Of a stretch of 64,000 bases of DNA, positions 9,687 through 17,611 are shown piece after piece. A program made the translations under genes and the position numbers. This stretch comes from Lachnoanaerobaculum umeaense (GTDB taxonomy: Bacteria > Bacillota > Clostridia > Lachnospirales > Lachnospiraceae): NCBI RefSeq assembly GCF_003589745.1, contig NZ_CP032364.1, positions 930,001 through 994,000 on the forward strand, written 5' to 3'. The notes beneath the pieces were generated by a model. It searched no databases. It was not told the DNA's origin and saw nothing but the letters and a program-made list of their open reading frames with translations. Positions within the stretch are counted from its first letter, which is position 1. Each line of letters starts with the position of its first letter.

Positions 9687-10702
9687 TGATTGAAATAATT
9701 GTTGGTAAAAATGAAGCAGGTCAAAGACTTGATAGAGTTTTGGAGAAGATATTTGTAAATGCAAATACCGGATTTATATTCAAAATGCTTAGAAAAAAGA
9801 ATATAACACTGAATGATAAAAAGGCTGACGGTAAGGAAAGACTAGTAATCGACTCAAGTATCAAGCTTTGGTTTTCTGATGAGAGTTTTAAGAAGCTCTC
9901 GGGGAAGATAATATATGATTCTAAAAAAGATAAATCTGAAAAAAATAAAAAAGACATAGATACTTTTAAGTCCTATATAGTATATGAGGATGAAAATACT
10001 ATTATCTTGAATAAGCCGTCAGGGGTTTTGTCTCAAAAATCAAGTTTTAAAGATGTATCTATAAATGATCTTTTACTGGAGTATTTGGACTTTGATGAAG
10101 GGAAATTAAATACATTCAAGCCGTCAATTTGTAACAGACTGGATAGAAATACTTCAGGCTTGATGGTATGTGGAAAAACTTTAGAGGGGTTAAGGGTAAA
10201 TAATGAACTTATAAAAACAAAGGCTGTCAGTAAGTTTTATTTGGCTTTGGTAAGTGGAAGAGTAAAGACAGCAGGAAGTATATCGGGTTGGCTTTATAAG
10301 GATGAAAATAGTAATCAAGTTACTATAAAAGATAAGGACTTTGATGATGCTGATTTTATACAGACTGAATATGAAGTTTTGGAGTATTTTGAGGATTGTA
10401 CATTGTTATTGGTCAAGCTGATTACAGGAAAGACACATCAGATAAGGGCACATTTATCTTCTATAGACCATCCTATAATAGGAGACTTCAAATATGGAGA
10501 TACAAAAATAAATGAAAAATTTAAAAGAAAATATGGTATAAAATCTCAACTTTTACATTCATACAGACTGGTATATCCGAATAATAATTCCTCAGAAACA
10601 GATACATTTAAGGCGTTAAGGGGAAAATGTTTTGAGGCGGAATATAATAACGATTTTAGAAGGGTGATAGGTGATGGGTACTTGGAAAACAAGAGGTCTT
10701 AG
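9686..10702 (+). CDS. RluC/RluD-family pseudouridine synthase
   Basis: The 338-residue protein has an S4-like N-terminus (GQRLDRVLEKIF), a charged linker, then the catalytic domain with NRLDRNTSG (Asp 153) and the family's HQIRAHLSSIDHPIIGDFKYG segment. It converts uridines in 23S rRNA to pseudouridine. The ATG shares a base with the preceding stop. Its 3' end overlaps recU by 29 bases, so the two are translated from one mRNA. This is the second pseudouridine synthase in this run. Confidence 0.92.
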   Translation: MIEIIVGKNEAGQRLDRVLEKIFVNANTGFIFKMLRKKNITLNDKKADGKERLVIDSSIKLWFSDESFKKLSGKIIYDSKKDKSEKNKKDIDTFKSYIVYEDENTIILNKPSGVLSQKSSFKDVSINDLLLEYLDFDEGKLNTFKPSICNRLDRNTSGLMVCGKTLEGLRVNNELIKTKAVSKFYLALVSGRVKTAGSISGWLYKDENSNQVTIKDKDFDDADFIQTEYEVLEYFEDCTLLLVKLITGKTHQIRAHLSSIDHPIIGDFKYGDTKINEKFKRKYGIKSQLLHSYRLVYPNNNSSETDTFKALRGKCFEAEYNNDFRRVIGDGYLENKRS

Positions 10703-11207
10703 AGGTTCCACATTGGAAGAGTACATAAACTATTCTAATGAAAAGTACAGAGAAGCCGGACTTGCACTTATTCAAAAGATACCGACACCTATAACTCCTA
10801 TTGAGATTGATAAGAGTACAAGACATATTACATTGGCATATTTTGATAAGAAGTCAACAGTTGACTATATTGGTGCCATACAGGGTATACCTGTATGCTT
10901 TGACGCTAAGGAATGTGCGAGTACAAGTTTTTCTTTGGCAAATGTGCATGAACATCAGTTTACATTCATGCAAGAATTTGAAAATCAGGGTGGAATTGCT
11001 TTTCTGATTATATTTTTTAAATCTTTAGATAAGATAATATATGTACCGCTAAAGGATCTGAAGTTGTTCTTTGACAGAATGAATAGTGGTGGTAAAAAAA
11101 GTTTTAAATTTGATGAGCTTAATGAAGAATATATAATACCCAAAAAGGGAGATATCATAGTACATTATTTAGAGAGCCTTAGCTTATATCTTAGTAAGGA
11201 TTCGTGA
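10674..11207 (+). CDS. recU: Holliday junction resolvase RecU
   Basis: RecU cuts four-way DNA junctions in recombination and chromosome segregation. The match is clear: RGSTLEEYINYSNEKY, KIPTPI, then the nuclease core STVDY (61-65) and FDAKE (76-80), and HEHQFTFM followed by GGIAF. It is about 177 residues, normal if short at the N-terminus. I prefer the ATG at 10674 (MGTWKTRGLRG) over the GTG at 10671; AAGG lies about 10 bases upstream. It overlaps the pseudouridine synthase gene. Confidence 0.92.
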   Translation: MGTWKTRGLRGSTLEEYINYSNEKYREAGLALIQKIPTPITPIEIDKSTRHITLAYFDKKSTVDYIGAIQGIPVCFDAKECASTSFSLANVHEHQFTFMQEFENQGGIAFLIIFFKSLDKIIYVPLKDLKLFFDRMNSGGKKSFKFDELNEEYIIPKKGDIIVHYLESLSLYLSKDS

Positions 11208-11235
11208 TTATAAATTGATGTGAAAGGGGACATAA

Positions 11236-11601
11236 ATGAAACATACTGATGCAAGAATTTACAGTGGAAAGACAAATTTTGGATGGAGCGATTTGAATTT
11301 GAACAGCGATGGATTGCTACCTATCATAGTGCAGGATTTTATTGATCATACAGTTTTGATGTATGGTTATATGAATAAGGATGCATGGGAGAAAACCTTA
11401 TCTACAGGGCTTTTGACCTATTTTTCAAAGTCTCATAACAGGTCACTTGTAAAAGGGAAAAAGGCCGGAAATTTTCAATATATCAGAGAATTATTTTTAA
11501 ATTTTGATAGAAATGCACTTTTAGCAAAGGTCTATCAGATTGGTAGAGTGTGTGATAATGATTTAAAGAGCTGCTTTCACAATGCAATAGAGGAAGTATA
11601 A
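11236..11601 (+). CDS. HisI-like protein with degenerate metal sites
   Basis: The 121 residues align end to end with phosphoribosyl-AMP cyclohydrolase (HisI): GLLPIIVQDFIDHTVLMYGYMN, TLSTGLLTYFSKS, and the C-terminal SCF. HisI normally has DCDxD, with a zinc Cys and three magnesium Asp; here the same place reads NFDRN (89-93), so the Cys and two Asp are lost. The other two zinc Cys (106 and 113) remain, and the usual GPACHTG has become GRVCDND. The gene is intact and well expressed-looking (RBS AAAGGGG), and no other his gene is nearby. It is probably not an active cyclohydrolase; its role is unknown. Confidence 0.8.
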   Translation: MKHTDARIYSGKTNFGWSDLNLNSDGLLPIIVQDFIDHTVLMYGYMNKDAWEKTLSTGLLTYFSKSHNRSLVKGKKAGNFQYIRELFLNFDRNALLAKVYQIGRVCDNDLKSCFHNAIEEV

Positions 11602-13205
11602 TGATGAATTATGCATTACTGATTGTTTCAAGTATTATTTTACTTTGTATAGCATTAAACTTCATATCAAGTAAAATAGGAGTACCAATGCTTCTGGCTT
11701 TTATTCTTCTTGGTATGGTATTTGGCTCAGATGGAATATTTAAAATTAGATTTGATGATTTTAGATTGGCAGAAACATTATGTTCGTTTGCACTTATTTT
11801 TATAATGTTTTATGGTGGATTCGGAACGAATATAAAGGAAGCCAGACCGGTACTGTTAAAGGCAGGTCTACTATCAAGTGTGGGAGTTGTACTTACTTCT
11901 ATGTTTGTGGCTGTATTTGCATATTTTGTAATGAAATTTTCTTGGATCAACAGTGTACTTATCGGTGCAGTTATCTCATCTACAGATGCTGCAAGTGTAT
12001 TCTCAATACTTAGAGATAGACATTTGAATTTAAAATATAATACTGCTTCCATCCTTGAAGTGGAGAGTGGAAGTAATGATCCATTTGCATATATGCTAAC
12101 TATGATAGCTGTAAGTATGATTACCGGAAGTGTAACAGCATTAAGTATTATAAAAATGCTTTTTTTACAGCTTTTTTTGGGAGTAACACTGGGTATAATA
12201 ATTGCAATATTTTTTAGATATATAATAAATCATTTTATTATACATACTCCGGGATTTACTATGGTACTGGTGATAGCAGTTGCATTGCTATCGTATTCTC
12301 TACCCAATGTACTTGGAGGTAATGGATATTTGAGTGTATATATAACCGGTATTATACTTGGAAATTCCGATATCAGAGGAAAAAAGGAACTGGTACCTTT
12401 TTTTGATGGAATAACAGGAATAATGCAGATTTTGATTTTCTTTTTGCTTGGACTTTTATCAAATCCGTCAAGTCTTTTATTTGTAGTAGGAACCGGTTTT
12501 GTCTTAGCATGTTTTATTACTTTTATTGTAAGACCTTTGGCTATAATATTGATTATGAAGCCGTTTAAGGCGACTTGGAATCAGATATTTCTGGTTTCCT
12601 GGGCAGGATTTAGAGGAGCTTCATCAATAGTTTTTGCTATAACTGCATTATTAAATACAAATGCGAATTATGATATATTCAATAATGTATTTTTCATAGT
12701 TTTGTTCTCAATACTATTACAGGGGAGTTTGCTTCCTTTTATAGCTAAAAAAATAGATATGATTGACGCAAGCTATGATGTTATGAAGACCTTCTCAGAT
12801 TATAGTGGAGATGAGATACCGATAGAGTTTATACAATTAATTGTAAGTGAAAATCAGGATTGGTGTGGCAAGAGTATTAGTGATTTGAATCTACCACCAA
12901 ATACATTGATCGTATTGGTAAAAAGAGAAGGTGAAGATATAGTTCCAAATGGACAAACTGTTTTGGAATGTGGTGATACTATAGTACTTGCTGCAAAATC
13001 TATAGACTTTGAAGAGTATTATCATATGACTGAGTTGGTCCTAACTAAGAAGATGCTCTCAAAGGGTTCGACTCTATCAAAGCTTTCAGGGGAGCTGGAT
13101 GCATTGGTAATGCTTATAATAAGAGGTGATGAATTTATTATACCAAATGGTGAAACAGAATTGCTTGAGGGAGATACTTTAGTTTTAAACAACGGACCGA
13201 TATAA
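11601..13205 (+). CDS. CPA1-family potassium/proton antiporter with RCK_C domain
   Basis: The 534-residue protein has about 12 hydrophobic segments (residues 1-385) of the CPA1/NhaP2 type, including the SSTDAASVFSIL segment with its ion-site Asp. Two C-terminal TrkA_C/RCK_C-like modules follow (about 405-470 and 485-534), which bind regulatory ligands in this family. It exchanges K+ or Na+ for H+ across the cytoplasmic membrane; the ion cannot be fixed from sequence. The ATG at 11601 shares a base with the stop of the HisI-like gene, so they are translationally coupled. Confidence 0.9.
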   Translation: MMNYALLIVSSIILLCIALNFISSKIGVPMLLAFILLGMVFGSDGIFKIRFDDFRLAETLCSFALIFIMFYGGFGTNIKEARPVLLKAGLLSSVGVVLTSMFVAVFAYFVMKFSWINSVLIGAVISSTDAASVFSILRDRHLNLKYNTASILEVESGSNDPFAYMLTMIAVSMITGSVTALSIIKMLFLQLFLGVTLGIIIAIFFRYIINHFIIHTPGFTMVLVIAVALLSYSLPNVLGGNGYLSVYITGIILGNSDIRGKKELVPFFDGITGIMQILIFFLLGLLSNPSSLLFVVGTGFVLACFITFIVRPLAIILIMKPFKATWNQIFLVSWAGFRGASSIVFAITALLNTNANYDIFNNVFFIVLFSILLQGSLLPFIAKKIDMIDASYDVMKTFSDYSGDEIPIEFIQLIVSENQDWCGKSISDLNLPPNTLIVLVKREGEDIVPNGQTVLECGDTIVLAAKSIDFEEYYHMTELVLTKKMLSKGSTLSKLSGELDALVMLIIRGDEFIIPNGETELLEGDTLVLNNGPI

Positions 13206-13210
13206 AAAAA

Positions 13211-13238
13211 CGACTATAATCCACAAGGGTTATAGTCG
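13211..13238. terminator. bidirectional terminator between convergent genes
   Basis: CGACTATAA pairs with TTATAGTCG around a short loop that can close further. A run of seven A precedes it and a T-rich stretch follows, so it can terminate both the antiporter gene and the convergent minus-strand gene. Confidence 0.82.
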
Positions 13239-13245
13239 CTTTGCT

Positions 13246-13764
13246 TTATACAATACTTTTTATCAAACCGAATGAAATAATCATCATTATAATACTTGCC
13301 ATTAACATTCCAAGTAATATAGCAAAGAATGCCTTCTTTCTATCCATCTCAAGAAATGCAGCTATGATAGAACCGGTCCATGCACCGGTGCCGGGAAGAG
13401 GTATGCCTACAAACAGGACAAGACCCCAAAAGCCGTACTTTTCTATAGAGTCTTTGTTTTTCATTATTTTCTTATGCAAAAATGAATGAATTTTGTTAAA
13501 AATTTTGAATCTTGATTTTTCCATAGCTTTTAACATCTTGTTCATCAAAAGCAATATAAATGGAACCGGTATAATATTTCCTAGGATTGCTATGAGATAG
13601 CTTTCAATAGGTGGAAGACCAAGTAGAGATGCTGCTATAAGTCCGCCTCTAAGTTCCAAAATAGGAAGCATTGATATTATAAATACGATCAGTTGCTTTC
13701 CAAAACTTAATGAGAGAAGTCCCCCCATCATGTTAATAAGTGATTTTGCTAATTTTTCAGCCAT
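13246..13764 (-). CDS. small multi-drug export family membrane protein (COG2426 type)
   Basis: This 172-residue membrane protein has about four to five hydrophobic segments. It carries the family marks ELRGGLIAASLLG (about 37-49) and VGIPLPGTGAWTGSIIA (about 118-134), as in the Sm_multidrug_ex family. The family name comes from early work and the substrate is not established. A weak AAGG precedes the ATG. Its upstream region, shared with the divergent patatin-like gene, has been split by an insertion sequence. Confidence 0.82.
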   Translation of the reverse strand: MAEKLAKSLINMMGGLLSLSFGKQLIVFIISMLPILELRGGLIAASLLGLPPIESYLIAILGNIIPVPFILLLMNKMLKAMEKSRFKIFNKIHSFLHKKIMKNKDSIEKYGFWGLVLFVGIPLPGTGAWTGSIIAAFLEMDRKKAFFAILLGMLMASIIMMIISFGLIKSIV

Positions 13765-13818
13765 AAAATACCTTTCATTATTTAAACAATATGTTTATAA
13801 TCAAATATTAAAATTTAC

Positions 13819-13847
13819 TAATTTTATAGTAATTTAGATTGTAACAG
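13819..13847 (+). repeat. left copy of 29-bp direct repeat flanking the IS (target duplication)
   Basis: This sequence is repeated without mismatch at 15422-15450 on the other side of the element. It begins TAATTTTATAG and ends TTGTAACAG. The perfect match is 29 bp. If two bases belong to the IS end, the duplication is 27 bp. Confidence 0.92.
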
Positions 13848-13888
13848 TGTCAAGCATAAATGATTATGTCCCAAAATAATTAATTTAT

Positions 13889-13908
13889 AAGCCCCCACAA
13901 AGGGGCTT
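13889..13908 (-). terminator. hairpin after the transposase gene
   Basis: AAGCCCC and GGGGCTT form a stem just past the transposase stop, inside the IS. On the plus strand it is followed by TTTTATT, so it could also block readthrough into the element from outside. Confidence 0.6.
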
Positions 13909-13911
13909 TTA

Positions 13912-15300
13912 TTATGCACTTTTTATGTCTTCTTCAATTCTGTGTGGCTGTGAGTGTGCGAATTTATTAAAGGCATCCAATCTCCAAGGATGGTTCATTG
14001 GAGGTATATAAGGCTTTCTAGGCTTTGGCTGTTTGTAGTCAGCGTCCAAGTCCTTAGATTTATGCTCATGAGCCGGTATTTCTTCCAGTGCATAAATATC
14101 TTTGTCATTTACGCACGCAAACATAGACCTATCAAATGCCTTGATAAGCATAACCTTGGTACCTTTTCGATAATGGGTCTGCAATCCTTTATTATCTATC
14201 ATCTTATAAAATTTCTTCTCGAATTGAATCGCATGTCCGGCATCAACAGTTCTCTCAGTTAAAACCGCCAAAGTAAGATTTATTTTTTCTTTAGATGGTT
14301 GCGTTTCAAAGACAGATTTGATACCATAAAGTGGAAGTGCGAACTTCTCATTGAATTCTTTTATGTAGTGGTAAATGAATTCATTGGCTTTATGGATATC
14401 GGTTACGCCTGCGAGTCTAAACTCAATAGGCAGGCGTGACTGTAAAGTCTGATTCAATCGTTCTATACGTCCTTTAACCTGTGGTACGCTGCTTGATTCA
14501 AGCTGTGTGCCAAGTTGCTTACAGGCGTATGCAAACTGTGTATAGGTGTCTTTGTCGTCAGATAAGGCACCTTTTTTCTTGTAAGTAAATACAGTTCGTT
14601 TATCAGTAAGAAACTTATAGGGAATACCATAATCAGTAAGAATCTGCTCAAATACATGGTAGTATCCATTAAGAGTTTCTTGAGTATCAAACCATGCACC
14701 TGTGACAACACCTGAGGCATCATCAATAGCCAAATGTAGATGCCATATCTGTCCCGGCACCCATTCATAAGGGGTAGCATCCATCTGAAGCAATTCACCA
14801 AAATAAGCACATCTTGGACGACGACTGTGAGCATCTTCAACTGCTACTAAGTTAGCTTGTATCTGTGATAATTCCCTTTTTGATGTTGCAGCTTCCTTCT
14901 TAGCTCTGAGAGCTTGCTTAATGCGTCTACGCTTAGCTTTTGTAGCCTTTGGGGATAGAATGTACTCTGACTCCAAAATACTCATTACAGAGGAAGAAGA
15001 GATACTTATGCCTTCATGCTTTTTTAGAAGCTCTGTAAAGTGTTCAAAGTTAGCTTCGTAGTATTTAGTTCTGTATAGATCAAGAACCTGACTTCTGATA
15101 TCAGGGCAGATAGTGGTAGCCGGCTTTTTGCCTCTGTTACCATGAATAAAGAATGCCTTACCATCTTTAATATAACCCTGTATCATACGGTTTATATGCC
15201 TTTTGGTGCATCCTAGGATAAGAGCGGCTCTATCCTTGTTGGCTGTATCTGGGTGATCTACCAGACCTTTGATAACATCATACTTTCTTTGTTCATCCAT
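13912..15300 (-). CDS. ISNCY/IS1202-type DDE transposase
   Basis: The 462-residue protein has an N-terminal helix-turn-helix region (LGCTKRHINRMIQGY), a basic linker (about 118-135), and an rve-type catalytic core. Acidic residues lie in LLQMDATPYEW (about 170), in the segment before FLTDKRTVF, and in VKGRIERLNQTLQSRLP, giving a DDE set. The C-terminal part resembles a beta-rich domain of such integrases. It catalyses cut-and-paste or copy-type transposition of the element. The frame is intact with no stop or frameshift. Confidence 0.93.
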   Translation of the reverse strand: MDEQRKYDVIKGLVDHPDTANKDRAALILGCTKRHINRMIQGYIKDGKAFFIHGNRGKKPATTICPDIRSQVLDLYRTKYYEANFEHFTELLKKHEGISISSSSVMSILESEYILSPKATKAKRRRIKQALRAKKEAATSKRELSQIQANLVAVEDAHSRRPRCAYFGELLQMDATPYEWVPGQIWHLHLAIDDASGVVTGAWFDTQETLNGYYHVFEQILTDYGIPYKFLTDKRTVFTYKKKGALSDDKDTYTQFAYACKQLGTQLESSSVPQVKGRIERLNQTLQSRLPIEFRLAGVTDIHKANEFIYHYIKEFNEKFALPLYGIKSVFETQPSKEKINLTLAVLTERTVDAGHAIQFEKKFYKMIDNKGLQTHYRKGTKVMLIKAFDRSMFACVNDKDIYALEEIPAHEHKSKDLDADYKQPKPRKPYIPPMNHPWRLDAFNKFAHSQPHRIEEDIKSA

Positions 15301-15421
15301 TGATAAAATAACCTTTCTGATAAGTCAGTTCCTCCTAGTGTTAGAATATATAAAATAGTATTCTACCATAAGTGGGACATTTTTATTTGTGGTATACTAG
15401 GACTTTATCATTTATGGCTTA

Positions 15422-15450
15422 TAATTTTATAGTAATTTAGATTGTAACAG
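15422..15450 (+). repeat. right copy of 29-bp direct repeat flanking the IS
   Basis: Identical to 13819-13847. Removing one copy and the IS restores a continuous intergenic region upstream of the patatin-like gene. Confidence 0.92.
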
Positions 15451-15467
15451 ATTGAGGAATTACAATC
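15440..15467. promoter_or_regulatory. inverted repeat upstream of the patatin-like gene, possible operator
   Basis: GATTGTAA (15440-15447) and TTACAATC (15460-15467) form a perfect 8-base inverted repeat with a 12-base gap, 35 bases before the patatin start. The left arm lies inside the duplicated target of the IS, so the site existed before insertion. It could bind a dimeric regulator; this is only a pattern. Confidence 0.4.
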
Positions 15468-15501
15468 AAGGTGATAATATATTAGGATATGGAGGTATAT
15501 T

Positions 15502-16368
15502 ATGGAAACATTAAAAGGGGCATTATGTTTGGAAGGCGGTTCTCTTAGAGGACTTTTTACTGCCGGAGTTTTAGATGCATTTTTGGATAATGATTTGTAT
15601 ATAGAGTATGTAAACGGAGTCTCCGCAGGATCTATGAATGGAATGAACTATATTTCAAGACAGTCAGGCAGGTCAAAAAGGATAAATATTAAATACTTGC
15701 ATGACAAAAGATATATCAGCTATAAAACTATGTTTAAGTCCAGACAGATATTCAATTTTGATTTTTTATTTGAAGAAATATCCAATAATCTTGATCCCTT
15801 TGACTGGGATACTTTCAAAGAAGTAAATCAAAAATATGAGGTTGTCGCAACTGATGTAAAGAGTGGAGAGAGCAAATATTTTGATAGGGATACTTGTAGT
15901 GATATTATATCAGCTGTAAAAGCTTCAGCATCTATACCGATAATGTCAAAAATGATAGATGTTGAAGGAAGAAAGTATTTGGATGGCGGTATTTCAACAT
16001 CTATTGCATATAAAAGAGCGTTTGAACTTGGCTATGATAGGGCGATAGTAGTACTGACAAGAGAGGACGGCTATAGAAAAAAAACTGTAAGTAAGATAAA
16101 TGAAAGACTCTACAAAAGGTACTTTGAGCCATTGCCAAATCTTATAGAAAAGCTGATGACTGTGCCTCAAAGATATAATATGATGCAAGAAGAGATGGAT
16201 GAATTAGAAAAAGAGGGAAAGCTCTTAATAATCAGACCGCAAAAGAAGGTTACTGTACAAAGACTTGAAAAAAGCATTGCAAAGTTGGAAAGTCTATATA
16301 ATGAGGGTTATGAAGAGGGAGTGAAAAATATTGAAAAGATAAAAGACTTTATTACTTTAAAGTTTTAA
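15502..16368 (+). CDS. patatin-like phospholipase family protein
   Basis: The 288-residue protein has the patatin fold marks: the oxyanion loop EGGSLRG near the start, the nucleophile elbow GVSAGS with Ser at 41, and the catalytic Asp in DGG at 161. The family hydrolyses acyl esters of lipids with a Ser-Asp dyad. No signal peptide is visible, so it probably acts in the cytoplasm or on the inner face of the membrane. GGAGG lies at a good distance before the ATG. The upstream region contains the IS, which may have altered its promoter. Confidence 0.9.
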   Translation: METLKGALCLEGGSLRGLFTAGVLDAFLDNDLYIEYVNGVSAGSMNGMNYISRQSGRSKRINIKYLHDKRYISYKTMFKSRQIFNFDFLFEEISNNLDPFDWDTFKEVNQKYEVVATDVKSGESKYFDRDTCSDIISAVKASASIPIMSKMIDVEGRKYLDGGISTSIAYKRAFELGYDRAIVVLTREDGYRKKTVSKINERLYKRYFEPLPNLIEKLMTVPQRYNMMQEEMDELEKEGKLLIIRPQKKVTVQRLEKSIAKLESLYNEGYEEGVKNIEKIKDFITLKF

Positions 16369-16379
16369 GGTTTAAAGTC

Positions 16380-16408
16380 TTGACGTGATAATTCACTTAT
16401 AGTATAAT
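16380..16408 (+). promoter_or_regulatory. sigmaA promoter of the ABC importer
   Basis: TTGACG (16380-16385) and TATAAT (16403-16408) are separated by 17 bases, a near-consensus vegetative promoter 36 bases before the start codon. Confidence 0.88.
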
Positions 16409-16444
16409 CCATTGCATAATAATTTGTTTGGGAAGGAAAATATT

Positions 16445-17443
16445 ATGAAAAGAAGAATTTTGGGAATAGTAATGGCTATGTTGCTTGGTACAAGCCTTAT
16501 GGCATGTGGTTCAAAGGCCGATAATGCGAATAGTAGTGAAAGTAAAACAGAGGCTTCATCAGAGGCAAGTGCAAATGCAAAGAAGGTAGGTATACTACAG
16601 TATGTACAGCATCCGGCACTTGACAAGGCAAACGAGGGATTTGTAGCAGCACTCAATGGGGCAGGCGTTGATGTAGCTATAGAGCAGCAGAATGCAGGTG
16701 GGGAGCAATCAGCAGCACAAACAATAGCAAATAAGCTTGTAAATGACAAGAAAGATTTGATTTTGGCAATAGCTACACCGGCTGCACAGGCTGTGGCAGG
16801 TGTTACATCAGATATTCCTGTAGTTATAACCGCAGTTACAGATCCGGCAGCTTCCGGTCTTGTTGAGAGCAATGATGCACCGGGTGGAAATGTTACAGGA
16901 AGTTCAGATCTTACTCCGGTAGCAGACCAGATTGAACTTTTGACAAAGCTTTTACCCAAAGCAAAGAATATAGGTATTCTATATTGTACAGCTGAGGCTA
17001 ATTCAAAACTTCAGGCTGATATGGCTATGGAAGCACTTAAGGAAAAGGGCTTAAATGGTGTAGAGTACACAGTGTCAAGTTCAAATGAGATACAAACAGT
17101 GGTAGAGTCAATGGTTGGAAAAGTAGATGCTATATATGTACCTACCGACAATGTTATTGCAGCCGGTATGACAACTGTTGCAATGATTGCAACTACTGAA
17201 CATAAGATTCCTATAATAGGAGCTGAGGCAGCCCATGTAGAGAATGGTGCTTTAGCAACTTATGGTATTGACTACTTTGAGGTTGGAAAACTTGCAGGAG
17301 AGCAGGCGGTTGAGATATTAAATGGTAAGTCTCCGGCAGATATTCCGATAGCTTATTTACCAAAGGACAGATGCAAGCTTACAATAAACGAAGAGGTAGC
17401 AAGCGAACTTGGAATAGATACATCAAATATTTCAATGGATTAG
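16445..17443 (+). CDS. ABC importer substrate-binding lipoprotein (TrpX type)
   Basis: The mature lipoprotein begins at Cys 21 after the lipobox LMAC. A Ser/Glu/Ala-rich linker leads into an ABC_sub_bind (PF04392-like) periplasmic-binding fold with KVGILQYVQHPALDKANEGF and the NAGGEQSAAQ segment. Relatives form TrpXYZ-type importers for tryptophan or tyrosine, but the ligand cannot be read from sequence. The ATG at 16445 is chosen for its GGAAGGAA and because the signal peptide then starts properly. Permease and ATPase genes follow. Confidence 0.9.
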   Translation: MKRRILGIVMAMLLGTSLMACGSKADNANSSESKTEASSEASANAKKVGILQYVQHPALDKANEGFVAALNGAGVDVAIEQQNAGGEQSAAQTIANKLVNDKKDLILAIATPAAQAVAGVTSDIPVVITAVTDPAASGLVESNDAPGGNVTGSSDLTPVADQIELLTKLLPKAKNIGILYCTAEANSKLQADMAMEALKEKGLNGVEYTVSSSNEIQTVVESMVGKVDAIYVPTDNVIAAGMTTVAMIATTEHKIPIIGAEAAHVENGALATYGIDYFEVGKLAGEQAVEILNGKSPADIPIAYLPKDRCKLTINEEVASELGIDTSNISMD

Positions 17444-17476
17444 TTTTGTCATAAACCTTTTTAAATAAAGATTAAT

Positions 17477-17498
17477 AAGGCCGGTATATGCCGGTTTT
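17477..17498 (+). terminator. weak terminator between binding-protein and permease genes
   Basis: CCGG pairs with CCGG around TATATG, extended by G-U and A-T pairs and followed by TTTTATT. It could reduce transcription of the permease and ATPase genes relative to the binding protein. A possible second promoter (TATAAA-like at 17557-17562) lies after it in the 168-base gap. Confidence 0.5.
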
Positions 17499-17611
17499 AT
17501 TAGTCTGTTTCTATTTATAGGTAATATATTTCACATTGCAGATATTTTAGATATATTATAAAATAGTGACAACTTAATAGATAAAATAATAGAATACATA
17601 TGGAGGTATGA

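Larger units (their letters stand above)
13848..15421 (-). mobile_element. complete IS1202-group (ISNCY) insertion sequence
   Basis: The element is about 1.57 kb with one transposase gene on the minus strand. Imperfect terminal inverted repeats are visible: GCATAAATGATTATGTCC at 13854-13871 and, read on the other strand, CCATAAATGATAAAGTCC at 15417-15400. A perfect direct repeat of 27-29 bp flanks it, the long target duplication known for IS1202-type elements (27 bp for IS1202 itself). The right boundary is uncertain by two bases (15421 or 15423). It is inserted between divergent genes and appears intact and fairly recent. Confidence 0.9.

Noticed and set aside
13241..13489. 82-codon plus-strand ORF
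   Set aside because: It lies opposite the well-supported minus-strand membrane protein gene and has no ribosome binding site or recognisable motif.
13819..13847. dif/Xer recombination site as the IS target
   Set aside because: The right end (TTGTAACAG) only loosely resembles a XerD arm and no matching XerC arm is visible, so I do not call it.
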